Assembly: GCF_030687835.1 (NCBI RefSeq)
Contig: NZ_CP117449.1
Coordinates: 3,968,001-4,032,000 of the forward strand
From: Pseudomonas hefeiensis
GTDB lineage: Bacteria; Pseudomonadota; Gammaproteobacteria; Pseudomonadales; Pseudomonadaceae
Direction: 5' to 3'
DNA length: 64,000 bases
The notes under the pieces: generated by a model
Database searches by the model: none
What the model was told of the DNA's origin: nothing
Seen by the model: the letters and a program-made list of their open reading frames with translations, nothing else
Shown: piece after piece, positions 39,956 through 47,712 of the stretch
Position numbering within the stretch: position 1 is the stretch's first letter
How the letters are laid out: each line of letters begins with the position of its first letter
Translations under genes and position numbers: made by a program

Positions 39956-41284
39956 ATGCAGCTTCAGTGTAATTTCCTGCCTCAAAACGATGGTCAACCC
40001 GGTTGGTACGAAACGCTGCCACCGCCCGCCCCCGGCAACCCGCTCAAAGGCGCCGTCAGGGCCGACTGGGCGGTGCTCGGCGCAGGCCTGGCGGGTTTGG
40101 CTGCCGCCCGGAGACTGGCCGAACTTCTACCCGAGGCGTCGATTGCGTTGATCGACGCCAAGCGGGTCGGTTTCGGTGCGGCCGGACGCAACTCCGGCTT
40201 CATGGTGGACTTACCCCATGACCTGACGTCCCACAGCTACACCTCCGACCGGACCGCCGACCAGCGAATCATTCGATTGAGCCGTGGCGGCATCGATTTC
40301 ATGCGCCAGATCGTCCAGCGCGAAGGCATCGAGTGTGATTGGCGCGAGCAGGGCAAGTTGCATGGCGCCGTCAATCCACAAGGCATCGCCGCGCTTGAGT
40401 CTTTTGCCAAAGGGCTGAACGGGTTGGGGGAGCCCTACACGATGCTCGATGCCGCGCGGATGAAAGCGATCACCGGTACCGACTTCTACAAATCGGGGCT
40501 GCATGCCCCCGGTTGCGTACTCGTTCAACCCGCCGCGTTATGCAGGGGCCTGGCGCAATCGTTGCCGGCGAACGTCACGTTGTATGAAGACAGCCCTGTA
40601 TTGAACATTGAGCTTGGCAAACCTCATGCGCTGACGACCGCCCAAGGCGTGCTTTCGGCGCCGCGCATGGTCATGGCCAACAATGCCTACGCGGCACCGT
40701 TCGGCCAGCTGGGGCTCAAGGGGCGGTTGCTACCCGTCTACACCTACGCCAGCTTGACCCGGGAGTTGACCGCCGAGGAGCAGGCCCGCCTGGGCGGCGA
40801 CCAAAGCTGGGGGCTCATTCCCGCTGACCCGCTGGGCACCACCGTGCGCAGGCTCGCCAATGGCCGGATTTGCATCCGCAACTCCTTCACTTACAACCCT
40901 CGCCTGGCAGCGAGCCCCCGTACGCTTGAGCGTGTACGCCGCGCTCACCGCCATTCCTTCGAGGCACGTTTTCCAATGTTGCCGGGCGTGCCGTTCGAAT
41001 ACACCTGGGGCGGCGCGCTGTGCATTTCGCGCAACTCCGGATCGGCCTTCGGCGAGATCGCCCCGGACGTGTTCAGCGCCGTGTGCTGCAACGGCTTGGG
41101 CCTGACCCGCAGCACCGTGGCAGGCAAACTGATCGCCGAATACGCCGTGGGAATGGACAGTGAGTTGCTGGACATCATGCTCGATCAACCCGCCCCCTGC
41201 TGGAATCCACCGGAACCTTTCCTGGGCCTGGGGCTGCGCTCTTCCATTGCCTGGAAGGAGTGGCAGGCAGGTGCGGAACTCTGA
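39956..41284 (+). CDS. FAD-dependent amine oxidoreductase (PuuB/OrdL-like), module 2
   Basis: This 442-residue flavoprotein has GAGLAG near residue 42 and GRNSGFMVDLPHD near 79. It is a clear paralogue of the enzyme at 26854, sharing the same pattern through to the C-terminal CCNGLGLTRSTVAG-like segment. It probably oxidises an amine or N-methyl imino acid, with electrons passed to O2 or quinone. The start follows GGAGGCGTTTGCC. It lies between the DHDPS-family gene and a GbdR-like regulator, which together look like one operon. Confidence 0.87.
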   Translation: MQLQCNFLPQNDGQPGWYETLPPPAPGNPLKGAVRADWAVLGAGLAGLAAARRLAELLPEASIALIDAKRVGFGAAGRNSGFMVDLPHDLTSHSYTSDRTADQRIIRLSRGGIDFMRQIVQREGIECDWREQGKLHGAVNPQGIAALESFAKGLNGLGEPYTMLDAARMKAITGTDFYKSGLHAPGCVLVQPAALCRGLAQSLPANVTLYEDSPVLNIELGKPHALTTAQGVLSAPRMVMANNAYAAPFGQLGLKGRLLPVYTYASLTRELTAEEQARLGGDQSWGLIPADPLGTTVRRLANGRICIRNSFTYNPRLAASPRTLERVRRAHRHSFEARFPMLPGVPFEYTWGGALCISRNSGSAFGEIAPDVFSAVCCNGLGLTRSTVAGKLIAEYAVGMDSELLDIMLDQPAPCWNPPEPFLGLGLRSSIAWKEWQAGAEL

Positions 41285-41327
41285 TTGCCTGAACGCTTGG
41301 ATATGCCCCCAAGAGGAGCACAATATC

Positions 41328-42302
41328 GTGTCTACTTCGCAGGGCCCTGCCCCACGATCCATCGGATTCCTTTTGTTGGATGATTTCACGTTCATCTCGC
41401 TGGCATCGGCCATAGAACCCTTGCGCATGGCCAATCAACTCTCCGGCGGAGAGTTGTATCGATGGCTCACCCTGGGCAAGGACGCAAAACCTGTGCGTGC
41501 CAGTGCCGGCTTGCAAATAACGCCCGACGCGAAAATGGAAGATGCCTCGGCGTTAAGTACCGTGATCGTGTGCGGTGGGATGGGTATTCAGAACAGCGTA
41601 AGCCATGAACAGGTGCTTTGGTTACAACACCAGGCCCACCTGGGCGTCCGACTGGGTGCCATCTGCACAGGAAGCTGGGCCTTGGCCAAGGCCGGACTGC
41701 TGGAGGGGCATAGGTGCAGTGTTCATTGGCAATGCCTGGCGGCGATGCGCGAAGCCTTTCCTGGAGCAGAGACCACTTCACACCTGTTCTCTATCGATAG
41801 AAATCACTTGACCTCTGCCGGCGGCACGGCGCCAATGGACATGATGTTGCACTTGATCAGGAGCGAACACGGTCGTGAACTGGCAGCCGCAATCTCCGAT
41901 ATGTTCATGTACGAACGCATGCGAGATGATCAGGATCACCAACGGATACCGCTCAAGCACACCCTTGGCGAAAATCAACCCAGGCTACAAGCGGCCATCC
42001 TGTTGATGGAGGCCAATCTGGGTGCGCCCCTCGAGCTCAATGCGCTGGCATTCAAGGTAGGCGTTTCACGTCGCCAGCTGGAGAGGCTGTTTCATAAGTA
42101 TTTGGACCTTTCTCCGGCGCGCTATTACCTCAAGCTGCGTTTAGTCCGGGCACAACAGTTGTTGAAGCAGACCTCATCGCCCGTCCTGAAAATAGGCACG
42201 CTGTGCGGCTTTGGTTCAGCGGCACAGTTCACCAGAAGCTATCGCGGGCACTTCGGTGTAACACCTCGCGATGAACGTACTTCGTCGTATACCTATAGGT
42301 AG
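41328..42302 (+). CDS. GbdR-like AraC-family regulator (GlxA type)
   Basis: The 324-residue protein is strikingly similar to GbdR, the Pseudomonas activator of glycine betaine and dimethylglycine catabolism. It shares SIGFLLLDDFTFISLASAIE, the DJ-1 elbow GAICTGSWALAKAGLLEGH, and SRRQLERLFHKYLDLSPARY. The usual CGFVSTPHFSKCYR of the second helix-turn-helix is changed to CGFGSAAQFTRSYR, so DNA recognition may differ. The start is a GTG after AGAGGAG at a 9-base spacing. It is 43 bases after the flavoprotein gene. Confidence 0.88.
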   Translation: MSTSQGPAPRSIGFLLLDDFTFISLASAIEPLRMANQLSGGELYRWLTLGKDAKPVRASAGLQITPDAKMEDASALSTVIVCGGMGIQNSVSHEQVLWLQHQAHLGVRLGAICTGSWALAKAGLLEGHRCSVHWQCLAAMREAFPGAETTSHLFSIDRNHLTSAGGTAPMDMMLHLIRSEHGRELAAAISDMFMYERMRDDQDHQRIPLKHTLGENQPRLQAAILLMEANLGAPLELNALAFKVGVSRRQLERLFHKYLDLSPARYYLKLRLVRAQQLLKQTSSPVLKIGTLCGFGSAAQFTRSYRGHFGVTPRDERTSSYTYR

Positions 42303-42323
42303 TCACCCCAGCGCCTCCCGGGG

Positions 42324-42353
42324 CGGTCACCGTCTCTACGCAGGCGGTGACCG
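42324..42353. terminator. Hairpin between convergent genes
   Basis: CGGTCACCG (42324-42332) and CGGTGACCG (42345-42353) pair perfectly with a 12-base loop. It lies between the GbdR-like gene and the end of the opposing oxygenase gene. There is no T run, so terminator function is tentative. Confidence 0.45.
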
Positions 42354-42373
42354 GGTTCCACCCATGGTTGGCG

Positions 42374-43363
42374 TTAGACCGCCTCGACAGCCTGCAGGTG
42401 AGTGTAGCTGGCGACAAAGCGACTGTATTTGTGTTGTCCGCAGGTGTAGGGCGTGTATTTGGCCGGGTTGCTGACGCTGATGCACGTCGCCACGGTCTCG
42501 ACAGTCGCATCGAAGTCCAAGTCGATGAAGAATGGAATGGAATACCGTTCGACACCGCTGGTATTGATGACGCGGTGCATCGTCGACGTGTAGCGATCAT
42601 TCGTCAGGGTTTGCACCAGGTCACCGATGTTGACAATGAACGTATCTTCCACCGGTGGGGCGCTTACCCATTCACCCGCGCGATTGCGTACTTGCAAGCC
42701 TCCGACCTTGTCCTGGAAAAGGATCGTCAGAAAACCATAGTCCGTATGTGCTCCAATCCCGATTTCCTTTTGTGAAATTTCGCCACTCTGCGAGGGGTAG
42801 TGCAACAAGCGCTGGATAGTGATCGGTTTGCGTTGCAGTTTTTCAAAGTAGTCCACTGGCAGATCGAGGCTCAGTGCAATGGCACTGATGAGCTTGCGCG
42901 CCAAGTCAAGCATTGCACCATGGTAGGCGTCACAGACATCCGAAAACTTCGGAAGCTCGGGCGGCATCAAGTTCGCTCCGAAAAAAGGCGACACTTCGTC
43001 GTAGTGGGCGCCGTAGTCGAAGCATTCCTTGAAATCGCGGGTGTTTTCCGGATCGACGTTTTCCGCGTACATGGGAATGTAGCCGCGAAGCGTGGGACCT
43101 GAATTGACCACATTCATCTTATTTTTTTTATCAAAAGGCATGGCAAAGAAGCTTTTCGTCTGAGCATACATCGCGTCGATCAATGCGCGCGAAACGCCAT
43201 GATTCTTAATATAGAAAAAACCAACTTTCTCACACGTTTCGCCAATCTGGCGCGAGACTTTTCGCGGGTTGCTCCCGTCGAGTAACGGTGCGATGTCAAT
43301 AAAGGGAATTTCTTCGAATGCGGTCTGTTTGCTTACAAGCCTGGTATCGGTCATCTGAACCAT
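42374..43363 (-). CDS. Isopenicillin N synthase-family 2-oxoglutarate/Fe(II) oxygenase
   Basis: This 329-residue enzyme of the DIOX_N plus 2OG-FeII_Oxy type has the iron-binding triad H206, D208 (GAHTDYGFLT) and H263 (TSTMHRVIN). A 2-oxoglutarate-binding R273/S275 lies in RYSIPFF. Such enzymes hydroxylate or demethylate small molecules with O2. In this setting, oxidation of a betaine or amino acid is plausible, but no specific substrate can be named. The ATG at 43363 follows TTGAGGATCGACCG; a longer TTG-initiated version has no ribosome site. Confidence 0.87.
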   Translation of the reverse strand: MVQMTDTRLVSKQTAFEEIPFIDIAPLLDGSNPRKVSRQIGETCEKVGFFYIKNHGVSRALIDAMYAQTKSFFAMPFDKKNKMNVVNSGPTLRGYIPMYAENVDPENTRDFKECFDYGAHYDEVSPFFGANLMPPELPKFSDVCDAYHGAMLDLARKLISAIALSLDLPVDYFEKLQRKPITIQRLLHYPSQSGEISQKEIGIGAHTDYGFLTILFQDKVGGLQVRNRAGEWVSAPPVEDTFIVNIGDLVQTLTNDRYTSTMHRVINTSGVERYSIPFFIDLDFDATVETVATCISVSNPAKYTPYTCGQHKYSRFVASYTHLQAVEAV

Positions 43364-43649
43364 CGGTCGATCCTCAACGAAAGCGCCGTGTTTAATTATC
43401 CTGAAGCGAGTTGTAGCCTTTGGGATCAAGCGTGTTCATCTTGACCTCGTATGCTGAAGTCATTGTTCAGGACTGAACAGGCACGAACAAACCATTTTTC
43501 ATTCAATATTCATGAGAAAAAATCAATCATTAGAATAAAACCATGCCTATAACTTTCGATGTTATATGCCTGGCAGCTAATGGTTTGTTTAAGTCAGATC
43601 TCGTCAGTCATCGCCCCACTTGGCAGACCCAGGGTATGCATTTATGTCA
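43364..43649. other. Intergenic region upstream of the oxygenase gene
   Basis: The 286 bases are AT-rich around 43490-43570 (for example TCATTCAATATTCATGAGAA). They probably carry the oxygenase promoter, reading leftward. No repeat, RNA gene or convincing operator is seen. Confidence 0.4.
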
Positions 43650-43898
43650 TCAAACCATTTCATCGGTACTGCAATATTTGCGAAGTCGTCGTGCGATGCT
43701 GTGGCGCCGCGTGTCCTTTTCCAAAAATTCGACCGCTATAAGCTCTTCGATGCCAGCCCCGGCCTCCACTTTTTCAATAAAATTAAGAATGGCTTTCCTC
43801 ATGAACCAATGGGAGGTTCGGTCCAACTTAGCCGACGCCGACTTCAGCCTGGCCCGCGTTTCTTCGTCCAACTTGATGCCCTGCGTGGTAACCGCCAT
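43650..43898 (-). CDS. Free-standing PutA-type ribbon-helix-helix DNA-binding protein
   Basis: The 82-residue protein begins MAVTTQGIKLDEETRARLKS and continues DRTSHWFMRKAILNFIEKVE. This matches the first 50 residues of Pseudomonas PutA, the autoregulatory RHH domain of proline dehydrogenase. No proline dehydrogenase domain follows; the stop falls after a basic tail. It has its own ribosome site (GAGAGGATGAGAT) and lies 51 bases downstream of the cupin gene. It is probably a small repressor in this operon rather than a random remnant. Confidence 0.8.
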   Translation of the reverse strand: MAVTTQGIKLDEETRARLKSASAKLDRTSHWFMRKAILNFIEKVEAGAGIEELIAVEFLEKDTRRHSIARRLRKYCSTDEMV

Positions 43899-43949
43899 AT
43901 CTCATCCTCTCAATCGCTACCCGGGTTCATTTACTCTTATAACGAGGCA

Positions 43950-44570
43950 TTAATGCATCAGGCCCCACAATGCCAGAAGTGGAACATCCGTCGACTTCAT
44001 TGCATGGACACACGATGGCGGGTTGAAAACCAAACCTCCTGACCCGGGGCTCCACCAGCCCACGTCCTCCCGATACCAGTCCCCCGGTGACAGAACGAGG
44101 TAGAACTCGGCAGGCGGGTGTTGGTGATAGGGGTAGCGGGTCTCGGGCATCATCAGCGCCAACCCCAAGGTCAAGGTGGAGCATTCAAATAACCCTCCCG
44201 GACCGGCGATCATCCCGTGGCGATGCCGCTCCACGAAAGCGCTGTCCTGGTCGGCCCGGGCTTGGCGGTTTATCCAGGTGACATGGGGCAAGAGCGTGCC
44301 TAACGCATTGTGTATCGACACCAAATGCTCATTGGTTCTTGGCGCAGCGCCGAGCGCTTCGGATAAATGCCCCTCCAGGAAACCCGGCAGCAGATTTGAA
44401 GTTTCCGCCGTCTTCCTGATCGTCCATTGGGCCGTAGCAAGAGATGCGATATGTGCTTGCGCCGTATCGCTGGCATTGCCTGACAGGACGCTCTGCAGCG
44501 AACGCCTGAGCAAGTCGCCGCTGCGGATAATGTCCTGATCCCACGATGGATCTTCAGTGCTGTTAATCAT
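43950..44570 (-). CDS. DddQ-type cupin, putative DMSP lyase
   Basis: The 206-residue protein has a C-terminal cupin with the metal motif H149-x-H151-x3-E155-x-Y157 (in YPYHQHPPAEFYLVL) and a second-motif H189 (NPPSCVHAM). The 38-residue interval from H151 to H189, and Y157 six residues after H151, match DddQ-family DMSP lyases as I recall them. Those enzymes also have the helical N-terminal half seen here. The product would be acrylate and dimethyl sulfide. The start could instead be the ATG at 44585, 4 bases after the dehydrogenase stop; 44570 has the better GGGA spacing. Confidence 0.8.
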   Translation of the reverse strand: MINSTEDPSWDQDIIRSGDLLRRSLQSVLSGNASDTAQAHIASLATAQWTIRKTAETSNLLPGFLEGHLSEALGAAPRTNEHLVSIHNALGTLLPHVTWINRQARADQDSAFVERHRHGMIAGPGGLFECSTLTLGLALMMPETRYPYHQHPPAEFYLVLSPGDWYREDVGWWSPGSGGLVFNPPSCVHAMKSTDVPLLALWGLMH

Positions 44571-44589
44571 CGTTTTCGATCCCATTGGC

Positions 44590-45618
44590 TTATAGACGGC
44601 TCAGCTGTCCCAATAGGTCAACAGGAACACTGATCCCATCATTCTGCGCGTTGATCATTGAGTGTTGCCGTTCCCATCCTGGCCTGTGGACGCCCATCTG
44701 CGTCAGGCGGGACAGTTGACTTGAAAGCCGCTGTTCGAATCCCGTGGCAAAGAATTCCGGCGCCAGGACCAGGATCAACAGGCCACAGCCAGGCGTCTGG
44801 GCTCCTTGATTGAAAGACGGCGCATCCAACGACCAGTTGGCGCCCGTGAGCCCCGCCGCCAGGACCTCGACCATGAGCATCAGATTGGCCCCACGATGGC
44901 CACCAAAAGGCAGCAGCGCACCGCTCAACGCCGCCAAGGCATTGCGTGTTCCGTTGCCATCCTGGTCCACCGCCCAGCCCTCAGGAATATCGCTGCCCGT
45001 CGAAGCGGCGTGGGCGATATTCACGAATGCCGCGGCACTGCACGCCTGATCGAACAGCAAGGGGATGCCATCGGCTGAAGGCGCGGCAAATGAGAGCGGA
45101 TTGGTCGAGTAGGTCTTGCCCTTGGCGCCAGGAACGGCAACCAGCGCCGGCCCGTTTGCAACCGCCAAGGCAATCAACCCGGCCTGGGCAAACCGCAGCG
45201 TGTAGTCACCCAGCTCGCCGCTGGTGAAACTATTGCACTGACTCAGCGTGGCCATGCCATTGGTGCGGGCGGTATGGCACAGTGAATCGAAACACCGATC
45301 GACGCCAAGCTGGGCAATTCCGCCTCGGGCATCAGATTTGAGGATAATCGCGCCCGCCGAGGAGATTCGCGGCTCGGCACGTGGATTGATTCGCCCGGAG
45401 GAAAAACCCGGCAAGTAATCGGCGAGATGCCGAAAACCCACGGCCTGGTTACCGCGCGCTTGCGCAGCCACGGTGGCGTGGGCCAATGATGCGGCAACCG
45501 TGGGTGAGCAGCCTTTCGCTTCGCAGAGATGCGTCACCCAGTCGATCGCTTCATCAACGGTAAAGCGACGATAAGTTGTGGTCTTCAAGGGTATCGCCTG
45601 AATATTCGTTCGATGCAT
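44590..45618 (-). CDS. Ldh-family (type 2 malate/L-lactate dehydrogenase) oxidoreductase
   Basis: This 342-residue NAD(P)H-dependent enzyme is of the Ldh/DpkA family, which includes pyrroline-2-carboxylate reductases and 2-hydroxyacid dehydrogenases. Conserved pieces include NPLSFAAPS, HRGANLMLMVEVLAAGLTG and CGLLILVL. The usual catalytic SHG motif is replaced by QAVGFRH at about residues 59-65, so the active site differs from classical members. It lies between the binding protein and cupin genes in one operon. The start at 45618 follows GAAGGGCATCGG; the preceding in-frame sequence has no start with a ribosome site. Confidence 0.83.
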   Translation of the reverse strand: MHRTNIQAIPLKTTTYRRFTVDEAIDWVTHLCEAKGCSPTVAASLAHATVAAQARGNQAVGFRHLADYLPGFSSGRINPRAEPRISSAGAIILKSDARGGIAQLGVDRCFDSLCHTARTNGMATLSQCNSFTSGELGDYTLRFAQAGLIALAVANGPALVAVPGAKGKTYSTNPLSFAAPSADGIPLLFDQACSAAAFVNIAHAASTGSDIPEGWAVDQDGNGTRNALAALSGALLPFGGHRGANLMLMVEVLAAGLTGANWSLDAPSFNQGAQTPGCGLLILVLAPEFFATGFEQRLSSQLSRLTQMGVHRPGWERQHSMINAQNDGISVPVDLLGQLSRL

Positions 45619-45676
45619 CCGATGCCCTTCACCACAGACACCGGACGGCAACACAACTATTGGATAGCAACGGCCC

Positions 45677-46576
45677 TTACTGGGACGGTGTCGCGGAAGC
45701 GGTCTGGCTACCGAACATCGCCTCGAAGCGAGGCTTATTGGCGGCGTAGTACTCTGCAACGACCTTGTCTGCCGAGCTGTCACGGGCGGTCGACATCAAC
45801 TTCTCAAGGTCAGCCTTGGGGATCTTGAAGTTGGCGAAGAACCGAGCGACATCAGGATGCTCGGCGCTGAAACCTTTGCGAGCAACCGCATGGATTTGCT
45901 CAGCACCACCGAAAATCTGCTTCGGATCATCCAGGTAGCGCAGCGGCCACTTGGCAAACATCCAGTGCGGGCTCCAAGCGTTGATCAACGACCATTTGTC
46001 ACGCTTGATGTTGCGATCCAGCTCGCTCAACATCCCGGACTCTGAAGAGGCGACCATTTTATAACCATCAAGCTTATATTCCTTGATGGCCTTTTCCGTC
46101 AGTTTGTACTGACCATTGCCCACTTCCGACGTCAGGATCTTGCCACCGAGTTTTTCCCGTACTTCAGGCTTGTTGAGGTCTTCGACACTGGCGATCTCGC
46201 TGGTCGGAATGGACGTTGGCACCGCCATGCCGATCCGACCTTCATACAGCACGCCGAGGTCTTCGAGCTTGTCTTTGTACTTATCGTAGAACGCTTTGTG
46301 AGTGCTCGGCAGCCAGACCATCGGAATCAAGTCGATATTGCCGTTAGCCAGGGCCTGGAACTGAATGCCAATATCGGCGAGTACCAATTTGACCGGTTGC
46401 TTCAAGTGCTCGCGCAATGCCGTATCTGCCAGCTTTACAGCGATTTCCGTATCCGACCAATTCACCCATCCAATACGGATAGGCGTGGGTTCCTCGGCGT
46501 GAGCCGTCAGACTACCGGCAGCTATCGCCAGGCCTGCAAGCCAGCCGATACAAGTTTTACTGGATAACGTAATCAT
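45677..46576 (-). CDS. OpuAC-type quaternary amine ABC transporter substrate-binding protein
   Basis: This 299-residue periplasmic protein has a signal peptide (cleavage after TAHA, about residue 27). It is an OpuAC-family binding protein with tryptophans in IGWVNWSDTE, LIPMVWLPSTH and NAWSPHWMFAKW that could form the aromatic cage for a quaternary ammonium or sulfonium head. No ATPase or permease adjoins it. It may feed the Cbc-like ATPase/permease at 54683-56751, as CbcX, CaiX and BetX share one core in P. aeruginosa. The start follows GGAGATGCACC. Confidence 0.9.
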   Translation of the reverse strand: MITLSSKTCIGWLAGLAIAAGSLTAHAEEPTPIRIGWVNWSDTEIAVKLADTALREHLKQPVKLVLADIGIQFQALANGNIDLIPMVWLPSTHKAFYDKYKDKLEDLGVLYEGRIGMAVPTSIPTSEIASVEDLNKPEVREKLGGKILTSEVGNGQYKLTEKAIKEYKLDGYKMVASSESGMLSELDRNIKRDKWSLINAWSPHWMFAKWPLRYLDDPKQIFGGAEQIHAVARKGFSAEHPDVARFFANFKIPKADLEKLMSTARDSSADKVVAEYYAANKPRFEAMFGSQTASATPSQ

Positions 46577-46741
46577 GGTGCATCTCCGCGTACTGTATTA
46601 ATAGTTATTGGCAGGGCAGCAGAAGAATTAACTTCCCTCATAAAGGCAGAGTGCCATTACGCCCTCAAGGGATTTTATGTTATGCATGGATAAGTTTTAG
46701 TTATACGAAAACCCTTCATGTATTCAGGTGGTTCGGCCCTC

Positions 46742-46759
46742 CTCCGCCATTTGGCGGAG
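46742..46759. terminator. Compact GC-rich hairpin between etfA and the binding-protein operon
   Basis: CTCCGCC-ATTT-GGCGGAG forms a 7-bp stem with a 4-base loop, 18 bases beyond the etfA stop. It probably limits read-through from etfBA toward the next operon. There is no T run. The rest of the 200-base gap (46577-46776) is AT-rich and carries the promoter of the binding-protein operon. Confidence 0.45.
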
Positions 46760-46776
46760 CTTATAAATGTAAGCAC

Positions 46777-47712
46777 TCACAATGCTTTTTCGAGCGCCGG
46801 CAAGGCCTCGAACAAATCCGCCACCCACATGTAATCCGCCACTTGGGCAATCGGCGCTTCAGCGTCCTGATTGATCGCAACGATGACCTTTGAACCGCTC
46901 ATGCCCGCCAAATGTTGAATGGCGCCGCTGATGCCCGCTGCGATGTAAAGCTCTGGCGCGACAATTTTCCCCGTCTGCCCGACCTGCAAATCATTGGGGG
47001 CAAAACCCGAATCTACCGCGGCACGCGATGCGCCTACGGCACCGCCAAGCTTGTCCGCCACCCGCTCGATCAGGGCGAAATTCTCTTTGCTCTGCATCCC
47101 GCGGCCACCGGACACGACGACCCGAGCGCTCGACAGGTCGGGCCTTTCGCTGGCCGTCAGTTGTTCGCTCACGAAGCGCACGTTGCTTGCACTTTGTCCG
47201 CCCTCCACCGCCACCACTTCGCAGCGATGCTCATGGGACAAGGCCTGGGCGAACGCCGAGGCGCGGACGGTGAGCAACTTGATCGGGTCAAGGGACTGCA
47301 CCGTGGCGATGGCATTGCCGGCATAAATGGGCCGCTGGAACGTGTCCGTCGAGACGATGTGGGTGACGTCGGACAGCATGCCGACATCCAGGCTCGCCGC
47401 GACCCGTGGCAGCATATTACGGCCCCTGCTGCTGGCGTCGGCAACGACGTGCGTATACCCCTCGTCCACCAGAGAAGTGATCAGCGGTTGGGCATTTTCA
47501 GCCAGGGCGTTTTCGAACATCGCCCCTTGTGCGAGCAGCACCCGGGCCAGGCCCTGGGCCAGCGTCGCCTGTTGCGCCACTGCCGATGCGTCCGCCCCGC
47601 CCATCACCAGCAAATCCGTCTCGGCACCCAGGGTCAGGGCGGCGGTCACGGCACTCCACGTACCTGCCGTCAACTGGCCGGCGCTGTGCTCGGCGATCAC
47701 CAATGTGCGCAT
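46777..47712 (-). CDS. etfA: Electron transfer flavoprotein alpha subunit
   Basis: This 311-residue EtfA has the C-terminal FAD-binding domain with GRGMQSKENFALIERVADKL, SGFAPNDLQVGQTGK and LYIAAGISGAIQHLAG. With EtfB it takes electrons from a flavin dehydrogenase and passes them to ETF-quinone oxidoreductase. Its start overlaps the etfB stop by one base (TGATG). The pair is divergent from the DgcA-like demethylase gene, as etf genes accompany dgcAB in P. aeruginosa, so it probably serves that enzyme rather than fatty-acid oxidation. Confidence 0.95.
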   Translation of the reverse strand: MRTLVIAEHSAGQLTAGTWSAVTAALTLGAETDLLVMGGADASAVAQQATLAQGLARVLLAQGAMFENALAENAQPLITSLVDEGYTHVVADASSRGRNMLPRVAASLDVGMLSDVTHIVSTDTFQRPIYAGNAIATVQSLDPIKLLTVRASAFAQALSHEHRCEVVAVEGGQSASNVRFVSEQLTASERPDLSSARVVVSGGRGMQSKENFALIERVADKLGGAVGASRAAVDSGFAPNDLQVGQTGKIVAPELYIAAGISGAIQHLAGMSGSKVIVAINQDAEAPIAQVADYMWVADLFEALPALEKAL

